Source: Rusavskia elegans
Lineage: Eukaryota; Ascomycota; Lecanoromycetes; Teloschistales; Teloschistaceae
DNA: 64,000 bases
NCBI GenBank assembly: GCA_011316305.1
Contig: SAUG01000034.1
Location: forward strand, 372,001 to 436,000
Direction: 5' to 3'
This document shows, one piece after another, positions 1-12,164 of this stretch (positions within the stretch are counted from its first letter, which is position 1; every line of letters begins with the position of its first letter). A program made the translations under genes and the position numbers. The notes under the pieces are model-generated. The model saw only the letters and a list, made by a program, of their open reading frames with translations. It was not told the DNA's origin and searched no databases.

Positions 1-600
1 ATTAGAAAAGTATATCTAGGGTTTTAATAATTAAAAGTATCTATCTAGTAGTAAATTCCGCCGAAATATTAAAAAATATAGATATTATATTTTTTTTTTA
101 ATTTATTAAAAAAATATATACTAAATATCTATTAGAATATTATAAGCCTTTATAGATATATTAAGGGAAAGATCGCCTAGGTAGTTCTAGATATAGAAAT
201 ATTTACTATAGCTTTAAAAATTAATAGAATTTCTATAGGATTCTATAGTTAATTTAGCGGTATAGCTAAGTAGCGAAAACTTAAATATATATTTATATAT
301 TATTACTATCTAGCTATAAATAGCTAAAAATATTACGATTCTAAAAGCTATTAATATTATTTTTTATTTAATAGTATTTAGATTCGAAGCTTAGATAAAA
401 TTATTAAATAGTTTATTAAATACTTCGATATATATATATAGGTCGAGCTCTCTAGAAATATAAAAAGTAAAGTTAAATCTTCGAAGGCTATTAAAATCTA
501 TAATAGCTATAAATAGTATTAAATAAAAGTATAGGATATAGAAAATCGAATAATATAATTTATATATTATATAGTATAGGACTAGTAAAGATATAGTAGT
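1..600 (-). pseudogene. Second (3') coding-like frame of copia A, partial
   Basis: This part of A corresponds to 10930-11834 of copia D, the extra region between RNase H and the 3' LTR. It is cut by the window edge. It is too mutated to give an independent product call. Its value is that it shows the extra segment is present in a fourth copy of the family and so is not an insertion private to D. Confidence 0.35.
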
Positions 601-992
601 AGTAGATAGTAGGCGAAAATAAATAGCGGGCGGCTAGTAGCTAGGATACTAACTAGTTTATACCCGTATACTAGCTCTAAAAAGCCTAATATAGAGCCTA
701 AATAGTCTACTAGATAGTTAAAATATATTTTACTAATATTAAACCTAGTTAATATTCTAAGTCTAATATAGAATTTAGTAGGGTATAGACTAAAAGTATC
801 TTTTTAGTATTTTACTACTAAAATAGAAGGATAAATCCGGGTATAAATAACTATATATAGATTTTAATTAAATATACTATTAGAAAGTATATAAAAGGTA
901 TAGCGATTAAAAAACGATATAGATATTATATAGATAGGCCTATAGGGCCTAGAATTATTTAAAGGTTTAACTATCCCCTATAGTATATATTA

Positions 993-1795
993 CCTTAGCC
1001 GGCGCTACTAGTTTCTAGATAGCCTATTAATTATTTATTAACTTAATATTATATAGTATATAGAATTAATAGCCTTTTAATCGTTTAGTTTATTAAAACT
1101 ACCAATAGATATTAAATTCTAAATAATAAAACGTTTATAAAAATAGCTTATTTTATACTATTAGCTGTTTTTAAAAATATATAATTAATAGTCTATTTAC
1201 TAAAACTTTAATTTAAATTATAATAGTTAGTTTATTTTAATTTCCAGTTAATTAAAAGTTAATAGCTCGTTTAAAAAAACCTAAGATCTATCTAATATTA
1301 ATTCAATATTAAGACGATATTAAATTAATATTTAAAACTTTTAAAATTCCAGGTATATAGTTAGTTTATTAGGATATAAATATATAAGTCTTTTTAGTCT
1401 AGAGGGTAAAATAGTATATAATATTCTATCTCTCTAGAAACTAGTCCCGATTAGGTTAATTCGGTAGGTTCGGGGTTCGAATCCTTCGGTTTTTAATTTT
1501 TTTAAACTAATTTAGCGATTTAAATAGCCTAGATAAAATAAATCGACCTATCGGATTTAGATCTCGAGAGGTCGGTCTATAAGCCGATAGATCGATTTTT
1601 ATATTTTACGGTAATTTAAAATATAATACTAACAGCCTGTTTTCGAAAAACAGTATATTTTTTTAAATAGATATAATTAATTACGGTATATTCGTATTAC
1701 CTATACTCGATATTTTTGATTACGTGATATTTTTACTAATATGATTTAAACAGCGTGTCAATAGGCCATCTAGAAAATAGCAGCGCCGCCTAAGG
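993..1795 (+). mobile_element. TIR-800 element, copy 1 (non-autonomous DNA transposon)
   Basis: 803 bp bounded by inverted termini beginning CCTTAG and ending CTAAGG, flanked by a TA duplication (991-992 and 1796-1797). Removing it restores the copia sequence seen uninterrupted at 36220-36250. The inverted termini extend about 40 bp (first 20: CCTTAGCCGGCGCTACTAGT). No long coding frame is visible. Inside there is a tRNA-like stretch with A-box-like TAGTCTAGAGG near 1398 and a perfect B box GGTTCGAATCC at 1472-1482, plus a stem-loop around 1538-1597. It shares its last 100 bp with the 10-kb element at 51816-61876. Confidence 0.9.
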
Positions 1796-2933
1796 TATAC
1801 TCTCCGAAAATAATACTTATAGGTATATAGTAATCGCTAGTACCCCGGAATTAATTATATTCCGAGGGAGATTATTATTAAAAAGAATCTTTATAATTTA
1901 GATAGATTATTACTATTATTATTAAAAGTTCAGAACGTTCTTAGATCTTTAAACCTAAGTACTATATAGAAGACCTCGAATTTACTTTTATCTAGGGCTT
2001 TAGTAGGCCTATTAGCTACTATTTATTCCGTTAGAATATATTAGAAGTCGATAGTACTATTTATAACTTTCTTTTATAGTTATCGCTATAGAAGGTTACT
2101 ATATCTAGAGTAGTATTTAGATTCGATTTATCGACTAATAACTAATTTAGGATATAATTTAACTAAATAGCTTTTTTAGTAGCTCTAGTCTTGCTATCTA
2201 ACTTTACTTCGATAGTAGAAATAGCTATAGTAGCTTACTACTTAGATAACTAGCTAATAATACCGGACCTAATATCGAAAATATACCTAAAAGTAGAGCG
2301 ACGGGTTTAATAATTACCTACCTAATCGGCGTCGGTATACCCCCGAAGCTTCTATAGATTACTTCTATAGATAAAAGTAAAGTAAGCCGTTTTATATAGA
2401 TACTTAAAATTTTAAATAATAGTATTCTAGTAGTAGTTTATAGAATTAGATAAATATCGACTAATAATAGAGATAGTAAAAATAATATTAAGGCGGGTTC
2501 TAAATATAATATATATTAAGAAGCCGATAGCGTTCTAATATTTATACTTTATTAGTAAAAAGTAGTCCTAGTCGATAGGAGCAGTTTCTAAATAAAAGCT
2601 AAAATCTATAGGAATAGAATTATTATATTTATAGATAGTAAAGCTATAATCTTTTAGAATCGATTTAATATAGATAGTTTAGCTTAAGTAAATAGTATAA
2701 AGTTCCTAGTTCCTAATAATTTTTATACCGAGATAGAAATTAATAGGGTCTAAATCTAATATTTAAAAACGTTCGTTTAGATATATTTTAATATTATTAA
2801 AATCCTAATAACTAGAGTTAAATAGAAGAATGTCGTTAATATATATACTAATAATAATTATACTATTATAAAAGATATTTTAATCGGATTCTAGAAGTTT
2901 AAAGCCGATAGTAGTAAAGAACTTAGCGAGGTA

Positions 2934-3734
2934 CTTTAAAAGGCGCTGCTAGTTTCTAGATGGCCTGATGATTTACTATTAATTAAAAGTTATATAGTAG
3001 GTAAAATAGATACTCTGTTAATAGTTAAGTTTATTAAAACTGCTAGTTAATATTTAATTTTAAAGAATAAAACGTTTATAATAATAGCAAGTTTAGTACT
3101 ATTAGCTGTTTTTAGAAAAAGTCTGTTAATAGTCTATTATCTAGAACTTAAAATTATACTATAATAGTCAGTTTTCCTTTATAACTCGTTAATTTACTAC
3201 TAATTAATTATTTTAGAGGATTCTAGATTAATTAGATATTATTATAATTTTAATTTAATATTAAAATAATATTTTAAATAATCTAAAGCTATACTATATA
3301 TTTAATTTATTAGAATTAAAATCTATAACCCTCTTTAATCTAGTTAGTAAAATACTATAGATATTTTATCCTTCTATAAACTAGTTCTAATTAGGATAAT
3401 TCGGTAGGTTTAGGGTTCGAATCTTTCGGTTTTCGATTTTTTAAACTAATTTAGCTATTTAACCCGCCTAGATAAAATAAATCGACCTATCGGATTAAAA
3501 CCTCGAAAGGTCGGTCTATAGGCCGATAGATCGATTTTTATATTTTATAGTAATTTAAAATATAATATAAATAGTCTATTTTCGTAAAATAGTATATTAT
3601 TTTAAATAGATAGAATTAATTACGGTATATTTATATTATCTATATTCGATATTTTTGATTACGTAATATTTTTAATTATATATTCTAAATAGTATATTAA
3701 TACGCTGTTTAGATACTAGAGGCGTCACCTAAGA
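2934..3734 (+). mobile_element. TIR-800 element, copy 2
   Basis: 801 bp inserted at a TA in the reverse-transcriptase part of copia A (TA at 2932-2933 and 3735-3736). The left end reads CTTTAAAAGGCG and the right end GTCACCTAAGA, both RIP-altered forms of the CCTTAGG terminus. It is in the same orientation as copy 1 and an inverted repeat of copy 3. The tRNA-like B box is preserved as GGTTCGAATC at 3414-3423, and the internal stem-loop is preserved around 3477-3537. Confidence 0.88.
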
Positions 3735-4522
3735 TAGTAGTACTTCCGAAACTTATATATTATATTGAAGTTACAAAAACTAGTAGAATATTATCTATAA
3801 ATAATTTTATCTATATAACTATCGAGGAAGGCGGTCTTAATATCTATTTAATCGAGCTCCAGGCCGTACCTTAGGTGACGCCTCTAGTATTTAAACAGCG
3901 TATTAATATGCTATTTAGATTATATAATTAAAAATATTACGTAATTAAAAATATCAAGTATAGGTAATAGGAATATACCGTAATTAATTATATCTATTTA
4001 AAATAATATACTGTTTTATAAAAATAGGCTATTCGTATTATATTTTAAATTACTATAAAATATAAAAATCGATCTATCGGCCTATAGACCGACCTTTTAA
4101 AATTTTAATCCGATAGGTCGATTTATTTTATCTAGGCGGGTTAAATAGCTAAATTAGTTTAAAAAATCGAAAACTAAAAGATTCGAATTTTAAACCTACT
4201 GAATTATCCTAATCGGGACTAGTTAATAGAAGGATAGAATATCTATAGTACTTTACTAACTAGATTAAAGAGAATTATAGATTTTAATTCTAATAAATTA
4301 AATATATAGTAGAGTTTTAAATTATTTAATATATTATTTCAATATTAAATTAAAATTATCTTAATATCTAATTAATTTAGAATCCTCTAAAATAATTAAT
4401 TAGCAGTAAACTAACGAGTTATAAAAGAAAACTGACTATTATAGTATAATTTTAAGTTCTAGATAACAGACTATTAACAGACTTTTTCTAAAAACAGCTA
4501 ATAGTACTAAACTCGCTGTTAT

Positions 4523-4698
4523 TGTTGGAAGTACGTATTACGTATAACAGCTGTACCAAGGCGCCAAGGGCGCTAGTGCCGATCAGGCCTAGTAGATCTA
4601 GGCGCTAAGGCCCTGCTACCTCCTTCTTATATACTTAGTTCAGGCGAAAGTCTATCTTAGTAAATTAAATTTAATATTCTATATATATAATTTTAATA
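4523..4698 (+). repeat. 5' LTR of copia D
   Basis: 176 bp beginning TGTTGGAAGTACGTATTACG and ending in the RIPped form of TTTCAACA. It is less mutated at the outer end than the internal region. It is followed directly by GGTTATAAACCCGG, the conserved candidate primer-binding site. Confidence 0.95.
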
Positions 4699-5800
4699 GG
4701 TTATAAACCCGGAAGCTCTAGCTAAGTTAGTTTATAATAGTTATTATCGTTACTCGCGAGTATTATATCTTTATATTTAACTTTTTATATTTTTATCGAA
4801 TCTTTTTTCCTATCTACCTTTTAATAGATCCGATATATATTATTAAACCGTATAAAGTATCTAATATAGCGAATAACGAAATCTATAGTTATACTACTAC
4901 CTATAAGTACCTCGGTAACTGCCGAAATTATAAATAGCTAAATAGATCCTTTTCGTCTTACTTTACGACCCTTTCTAGCTACTTAAACTACTAATCTCCT
5001 TACTTTCGGATAGAACTATTAAGTTACTAATTTACTATATATAGATATATTATTATAGAAATATTATACTAAATATAGTAGTTAGGCCTTTAAAATTAGA
5101 TCTTTATAATTATTAGCTTTATATCCTACTATCTAGCTAATACTAGTTATCGGCGTATATCCTATAGTAGTCTAGATAGCTAAGCTCGTACTAGCTATTA
5201 TAAATAAATATAGGAAGCGACTGCCTAGTTAATTTAATATAGGCTAGAATCTTTATAAAATAGAGGGCTAGTAGACTATATTCCTAGCTATCGTATCTTT
5301 CCTAATCTTCTAACGGTCTAAGCGAGCCCCTACTATTCCTAAACTAACTACCTCGCTTCTAGAATTAGAGCTATCGAGCCTAGCCTTCGGTCTTACTAGC
5401 TATATCGTCTAGTCCTAAGTAGTATAAAAACTCGAAGCTTCCTATTTATTACTAAGGACTATTATTATATCGTTTTAATTTTTAAAGCTTTATCTAACCT
5501 ATTCTGAATCTTATATCTACTTCTATATTATTATTATTAAAGCCTTATACTAATCCTTATAACCTTAAAAGTTTTAAATAATATTTTTTTTAAAAACTAT
5601 CTAATAACCTCCGGGTAAACTAAACTACCTATAACTTCTAATTTTCTATTAAAGACTATAGGTTCCTATATAATTAATAGTAAATCGACTTTACTATCTA
5701 GAACCGTCTACGCCTAGATTCTAATTACTATCTATTAAAGTTACTTTTTATTATATTTAAAGACGACCCGGACCTCTTTATAGCTTTTAATCCCCTTCTA
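4699..5800 (+). other. Leader of copia D with candidate primer-binding site
   Basis: About 1.1 kb between the 5' LTR and gag with no convincing frame. It starts with GGTTATAAACCCGG, which is recognisably conserved at the same place in A, B, C and E. This does not look like the initiator-methionine tRNA half used by many copia elements; the matching tRNA was not identified. Confidence 0.6.
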
Positions 5801-8800
5801 ATACCTTTAAGCCTAAGTAATTTATTCGGCCTCGAAGTTATTATACTTCCTAGATACTCGCTTCTAGGCCCTTCGGATTCTTTTTTCTATAATACTATTC
5901 CTCGCGGTACTTTATAGTCTAGTATTAAACTTAGCGATATATCTACCTCTATAATATTAATTATAGATAATACTAAGCTAGGGGGTTTTAGCTATTTTAT
6001 TAATATAGTCCCGAAGCTTAAAACCCGCTCGGATTATAAAAATTAGAAGGAAGCTATTATAGTATACCTCGTTTTTAATAACTTCCGAACCGCTACTAAA
6101 AGTCCTTTATTTCTGGCTCCTTTTAACTATAAGGAGGAATAGATAGAATATACCTATATAGTAATTAAAATAACCTATAATATTAATATTAAAAACTTTA
6201 TTAAAAATATTATATTAGATACTAAAAAGATATTAGATAAATTCTAGATACAATATAGAATCTATAGTACCGATAAACTTATAGAACTTAACGTCTAGCT
6301 AGATACCTTTTATTATAATAGTTTTTTCGAGAATATAGAGGTTTATATAGCTAAATTTTATAAGTTTATTAATAAAATTTTAACTATAGGCGTTATTATT
6401 TTAGAAAGCCTTTTTATTTTAAAATTCTTTCGGGGCTTTAAAGCCGCTTTTAGCTACTTTTAGACTTTATTTACCTAAAGTAATATTATTATTAGTAATA
6501 AAGATAAGCGAAAATAGAAAATAGTTATCCTAAATAAAACTATTAGTACTACTATTAGTAGAAAATATTACTAATATAGTAATAGCGAGTCTACTACTAC
6601 TAGAACTAAAGCTTTCCTATCTATAAATAACCTAAATAAGCGAGTTATTAAAGTCGACTACTATTCCTATTATAACTAAAATAGCTATATAAAAGATATC
6701 TACTATAGCTTATATTCTAAATTAAAAAAGGCTTAGATAGTAAAAAAATAGAAAAATAGTAGTAGTAAACGCTAAAAGGGTAATAGTAATAAAAATAAAA
6801 GTAATAAAAAAAAGGATAGTAAAAATAGTAAAAATAATAAAAATAATAAATCTAAAGATAATAAATCTAAAAATAAATCTACTAAATCTAAAAAATTATT
6901 AAATTTTATTATAATAATACCGGCTTTTATTAACTTCGGCTTTATAATTTTTACTTTTATAGCCTTATCGGTTTTATTAAATAAACTAGATTTTATTAAT
7001 AGTTAGATATTCGACTATATCTATAACTATTATACTACCTTCTAGCAGTATCTCTTTATTAAATTTAGTATAAAATCTATCTAGAATAAATCTATAACTA
7101 GTATTAATAGTACTATTAGCCCCCGACCGATCGCTAAAAGTATTATTATACTTAACTATTTTATTAATAATAAATACCGTTTTATAGAATTTTATAATAT
7201 TCTTTATATTTCTAGGTCTAGTACTAACCTTCTATTAATATTATAAATTTAGAAAATAGATACTAAAATAATTATTAAAGACTATAGTTTTAGCTTTAGT
7301 TTTAGTATTCCGGATTTAATATTAACTACTTATATATATAAAGGTCTATTTCTATTAAATATTAATATTATATAGCGCGGTTCCGGAAAATCTTTTTCTA
7401 TTTTTTTTTTTCTATTTTTTTTTTTATTTTTTTTAATACCCGATATAGCTTTAAAGGCCCTTACTAAAATATTAATAGAAGTAGAAAATATCTAGTATAC
7501 CCGGCTTAGATACCTAGGTAACTAGAATTTATATAAACTAGTAAATATATCTATAAAAATCGATCTATCTAAAGTTTCTAAATCTAAATCTAATTTCTAT
7601 AAGGCCTATATTCTAGATAAATAATATAAATAGTTTTATAGGGGCTATATCTATTCCGGTAGCGGTCCTATAGACCTTATTTACGCTAACTATATAGGAC
7701 CTATTCGAGAAAATAAAGTTCTAGTAATATATAATAGGAGCTAATATATTTTTACTTTTCTAGATAATAATATCTAGAAGTACGGCGTCTATATAACTAA
7801 AATAAAAGACGGCTCTAAAACCTTCGAATACTAGAATTATTTCTATATCTATAATAAAAAAGGTATCTTTATTATTAAATATTTTTATAGTAATAATAAA
7901 TTTAGGAACTATATTATATCTAAAAGCTTTACTAATAAAGGTATCTAATAGGAGTCTACCGTATTTAATAATCTATAATAGAACGGTATTTCCGAACGCT
8001 TTAGGTAAATACTAATATATAAAGCCTATTCTATTTTAGTTTATAGCGGTTTTAATAAGAAATATTAGCCGCTATTTATTAAAGCTACTATTTTTCTATA
8101 CTTCCGGTTATCTAGTAGTAAATTAGATATAATTCTATATAAAAAAGAATATAATAAATATCTAGATTTAAACTAATTCTATATTCTAGATTATATAGTA
8201 TATCTAATATATAATAAAAAAATTCGGAAGTTCTATAATCGAAGCTATAAATATATTTTAATCGGTTACTTTAGCGATACTATTTATAAAATATTAAACT
8301 TTTAAAATAAAATTATCCGCGCCTTTTCTATAATATTTAAAAAGATAGATTAAAATCTAGATTTATTAGATCTATAGGAATTAGAAGAATCTAAAAGTAA
8401 ATAGTAATTTCTATAGAAATAGTAGTATACTAATAGGAAATCTAATTCTAGAAAATTATAATTATAATCTAGTAACTTTCTATTAATATCTAAACTAATA
8501 GCTTCCTTTTATTAAATTCTAGTATTTTACCGAACTCTTTTTACCCGTAGTTAAGTTCTATTACTAGCTAATTTATCTAATAGTCTTTATATTACCGAGG
8601 TTAATAATTCGGATTCGGATTTCGATTCTAATATATTACCGCCCTATCTTTAGACTATTATATCTTATCTATAAACTGATTATACTACCTAATCTCTTAT
8701 TAAAATTCTATATAATTACCCCGAACTCCGGGTACTAGATAATTACAATCGCTTTTTACTAGACCTAATTATAAATATCTATATATTTATTAGTACTATA

Positions 8801-10396
8801 AGAAAAAGTATAGTATTAAATTCTTCTAAACTCTAGTTATATAAAGATGCTATAAAATTATCCTACGCCGATAAATAGCGTAAGGCTATAAAAAAAGAAC
8901 TAGTAAAACTAGAAATAGATAATACTTAGATACTATATACTAAGGTATTAATACCTTCTATAAAATATTTTCTAGAAAATAAATAGGTATATAAAATTAA
9001 AAGAGATACCGATAGTAAAACTACGCGCTTTAAAGCTTACTAGGTCGTTTATAGTTTTAAATAGGAAGCCGGTATCGATTTTAATAAAATCTTTTTTTCT
9101 ATTATTAAACTAATATTATATAAAGCTATCTTTACTATAGCTGCCGTCTATAGCCTAGAATTCGATTAAATAGATATTAAGACCGTCTTCTTCTATAGTT
9201 ATATAGATAAAATTATCTATATATAATATCCTATTAGTTTCGGCGATTCTAATATAATATATAAATTCCGGAAGGCCCTTTATAGTTTAAAATAATTACC
9301 TCGGGTCTAGTACTACTACTTTACTAAATTCTTTACTACTATCGGTATTAAATCTCTAGAATCCGATTATAGTATTTTTTATAATAGTATAATTATTATC
9401 GGCGTTTATATTAATAATATCTTCCTATATAGCGCTAGTTATTAGGACCTTAATAATATTAAGGTATATTTAAACGAACGTTTCTAAATATTAGATTTAG
9501 ACCCTATTAACTTCTACTTCGGTATAAAGATTATTAGGAACCGAGAACTCCGAACTATTTAGTTAAGCTAAACTATCTATATCGAATAGATTCTAAAGGA
9601 TTATAGCTTTACTATCTATAAAAATAATATTTCTATTTCTATAGATTCCGGCCTTTATTTAGAAACCGTTCCTACTAATTAGGATTATTTTCTATTAATA
9701 AAATATAAATATTAGAGCGCTATCGGCTCTTTAATATATACTATATTTAGAACCCGCCCTAATATTATTTTTACCGTCTCTATTATTAGTCGATATTTAT
9801 CTAACCTTATAAACTACTACTAGAATACCGTTACTAGAATTTTAAAATATCTATATAAAACAGCTTACTTTATTTTTATCTATAAAGGCGACCTATAAAA
9901 GCTTCGGGAGTATATTAATACCGATTAGATAGGTAACTATAAAACCTATCGTTCTATTTCTAGATATATTTTTAATATTAGATCCGGCGCTATTAGCTAG
10001 TTATCTAAATAGTAAACTACTATAGCTATATTAACTGCCGAAGTAGAATTAGATAGGGAAACTAAAGCTATTAAAGAAGCTATTTAGTTAAATTATATCC
10101 TAAATTAGTTATTAATCGACGAGCAGGATCTAAATACTATTCTAAATATAGTAACCTTCTATAGTAATAACTCGAGCGCTATTATTTTTACTAAGAACTT
10201 TTAGTTCTATAGTTATACTAAATATATTAATATCTATATTAAATTTCTATAGGAGAAAGTCGCTAATAAAACTATCGACTTTTAGTATATTCTAATAAAA
10301 TAAATAGTAGCTAATAGGCTTACTAAAGCTCTAGATAAAGGTAAATTTAAGGCTTTCTATATAGCGTTTAGGCTTAAAAATCTAAAAATATTCTAA
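5801..10396 (+). pseudogene. gag-pol relic of copia D
   Basis: One continuous frame of about 1530 codons from ATA at 5801 (RIPped ATG, shared with B and C) to TAA at 10394. Gag covers about 5801-6730. Its zinc knuckle near 6656-6700 keeps CCHC spacing, but the Cys and His codons now read Tyr. A Lys/Asn/Ser-rich linker follows (6765-6900). The protease motif region is near 7001-7050 and the integrase runs from about 7480 to 8400: the first Asp of the catalytic triad now reads Asn near 7685, the second also Asn near 7900, and the Glu survives in NGISERF near 7985. Reverse transcriptase spans about 8860-9600, with the YVDD box RIPped to YINN near 9410. RNase H is near 10020-10330. Gag and pol share one frame, so no programmed frameshift is implied. 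Confidence 0.92.
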
Positions 10397-10929
10397 ATTT
10401 TAAATAATAATAATAATAATCTGTCTAAATTATAAAGATCCTTTTTAATAATAATTTCTCCCGGAATATAATTAATTCCGGGGTACTAGCGATTACTATA
10501 TACCTATAAGTATTATTTTCGGAAAATATAATATATACTATAAAAGATAGTTAAGCCCCTAAGTAATTCTAGGCCCTATAAACCTATCTTTATAATACCT
10601 ATATCGTTTTTAAATCGCTATACCTTTTATATATTCTCTAATAGTATATTCGATTAAGATCCGTATATAGTTATCTATACCCGGATTTATTTTTTTATTT
10701 TAGTAGTAAAATACTAAAAAGGTACCTTTAGTCTATACTCTACTAAATTCTATATTAGATTTAATATATTAACTAGTTTTAATATTAGTAAAACGTATTT
10801 TAACTATCTAGTAGACTATTCGGGCTTTATATAAAGCTTTTTAGAGCTAGCGCGCGGGTATAGACTGGTTAGCGCCCTAGCTACTAGCCGCCTGCTATTT
10901 ATTTTCGCCTGCTATTTACTACTATTATA

Positions 10930-11834
10930 TCTTCGAGTATATCTTTACTAATTCTATACCGTCTAATATATAAATTATACTATTCGATTCTCTATATTCT
11001 ATATTTTTATCTAATACTATTTATAACTATTATAGATTTAGGTAGCCTTTAAAGACTTAACTTTACTTCCTATATTTCTAGAAAGCTCGACCTATATATA
11101 TATATCGAAGTATTTAATAAACTATTCGATAACTTTTAAGTTTATATTACCTATATAAACTATATTAATAATCTATTTTATTTCTACCCTCGGGTACTAT
11201 CCTACCTAAGCTTCGAATCTAAATACTATTAGGTAAGAGATAATATTAATAGCTTTCGGGATTACGATATCTTTAGCCGCCTATAGCTAGATAATAATAA
11301 TATATAAATACGTATCGGGGTTTTCGCTACCTAGCTATACTACTAAATTAACTATAGAATCCTATAGGAATTCTAGGAATAGTACTATTAGGATACTATA
11401 ATTGTTAATAATCCGAAAACTTATATTAATTTTTAAAACTATAGTAAATACCTCTATATCTAGGATTATCTAGGCGATATAATTTTTAATATATCTATAA
11501 AAGTTTATAATATTCTAATAGGCGTTTAGTATATACTTTTTTAGTAAATTAAAAAAAAATATAATATCTATACCCTTTAGTACTTCGGCGGTATCGATAA
11601 TAACTGATAATACCTATAACTTACTACTAGATAGATACTTTTAATCGCCGAAGCCCTAGATACGCCTTTCTAATTAGGTAATATCCGTTTTAAATACTTT
11701 AAATAAATCTATATTATAAACTAGTACCTATACTAGTACTCTACTAAGTATACTACTACTATAGAGAGTTTAGAGTATTATAGAAACTATAGAAATTCTA
11801 ATTTTCTTTTATTTAGATTTCGATTTTTATAATT
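10930..11834 (+). pseudogene. Second coding-like frame between pol and 3' LTR of copia D, function unknown
   Basis: Beyond the end of pol, copia D carries nearly 1.6 kb before its 3' LTR, which is long for a simple copia element. Frame 1 from about 10930 to 11834 reads as a roughly 300-residue polypeptide whose stops are almost all TAA/TAG explainable as Gln. The same frame can be followed without indels over about 600 bp in copia C (minus strand, about 41500-42200), until C shows a roughly 14-bp deletion. I recognise no domain: no clear signal peptide, transmembrane pattern or catalytic motif. It could be an accessory or envelope-like ORF, a captured gene, or non-coding DNA that only looks open. 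Confidence 0.4.
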
Positions 11835-11988
11835 TATATATACGTCTAATATAGGAGCTCTTTAAATTTTATCGGCCTCGCCTTTATTATATATAAACTC
11901 TTTTTCCTACAGGTTTTTTAGCGAGTATATAGCGAGTCTATTTAATTTTTACTCTCGGTATATATATAGTATATTATTCGTATAGGAA

Positions 11989-12164
11989 TATTAGAAGTAC
12001 GTATTATATATAATAGCTATACTAAGGCGCCAAAGGCGCTAGTACCGATTAGGCCTAGTAGATCTAGGCGCTAAGGCCCTGCTACCTTCTTTTTATATAC
12101 TTAGTTCAGGCGAAAGCCCACCTTAGTGAATCAAGCTTGATATTCCATATATATGATTTCAACA
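11989..12164 (+). repeat. 3' LTR of copia D
   Basis: 176 bp, the same length as the 5' LTR. It starts TATTAGAAG (RIPped TGTTGGAAG) and ends ATTTCAACA. Its last 60 bp are nearly unmutated, including a perfect 12-bp palindrome ATCAAGCTTGAT at 12130-12141, where the 5' LTR is RIPped. Confidence 0.95.

Larger units (their letters stand above)
4523..12164 (+). mobile_element. Copia D: complete Ty1/copia LTR retrotransposon
   Basis: 7642 bp with two 176-bp LTRs (4523-4698 and 11989-12164) and a perfect 5-bp target duplication, GTTAT at 4518-4522 and 12165-12169. The order of domains in one frame is gag, zinc knuckle, protease, integrase, reverse transcriptase, RNase H, which is diagnostic of Ty1/copia. 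It is heavily RIPped and cannot encode protein. It is the most informative copy for reading the domain structure because it is uninterrupted and on the plus strand. It inserted into TIR-800 copy 3, so it is the youngest insertion in the left part of the window. Confidence 0.96.

Noticed and set aside
1440..1490. Functional tRNA gene in TIR-800 copy 1
   Set aside because: Only the T-arm/B-box part is convincing; no acceptor pairing or anticodon arm, and the segment recurs in each TIR-800 copy.
2934..4522. A single large fold-back element formed by TIR copies 2 and 3
   Set aside because: Each copy has its own TA duplication and complete ends, and copia A sequence continues between them, so they are two independent insertions.
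6765..6900. Lys/Asn-rich repeat as a separate simple-sequence repeat
   Set aside because: It lies in frame within gag and occurs at the same place in A, B and C, so it is a low-complexity linker of the protein.
10930..11834. Envelope gene of copia D
   Set aside because: No signal peptide, transmembrane helix pattern or cysteine framework could be seen, so only a function-unknown call is justified.
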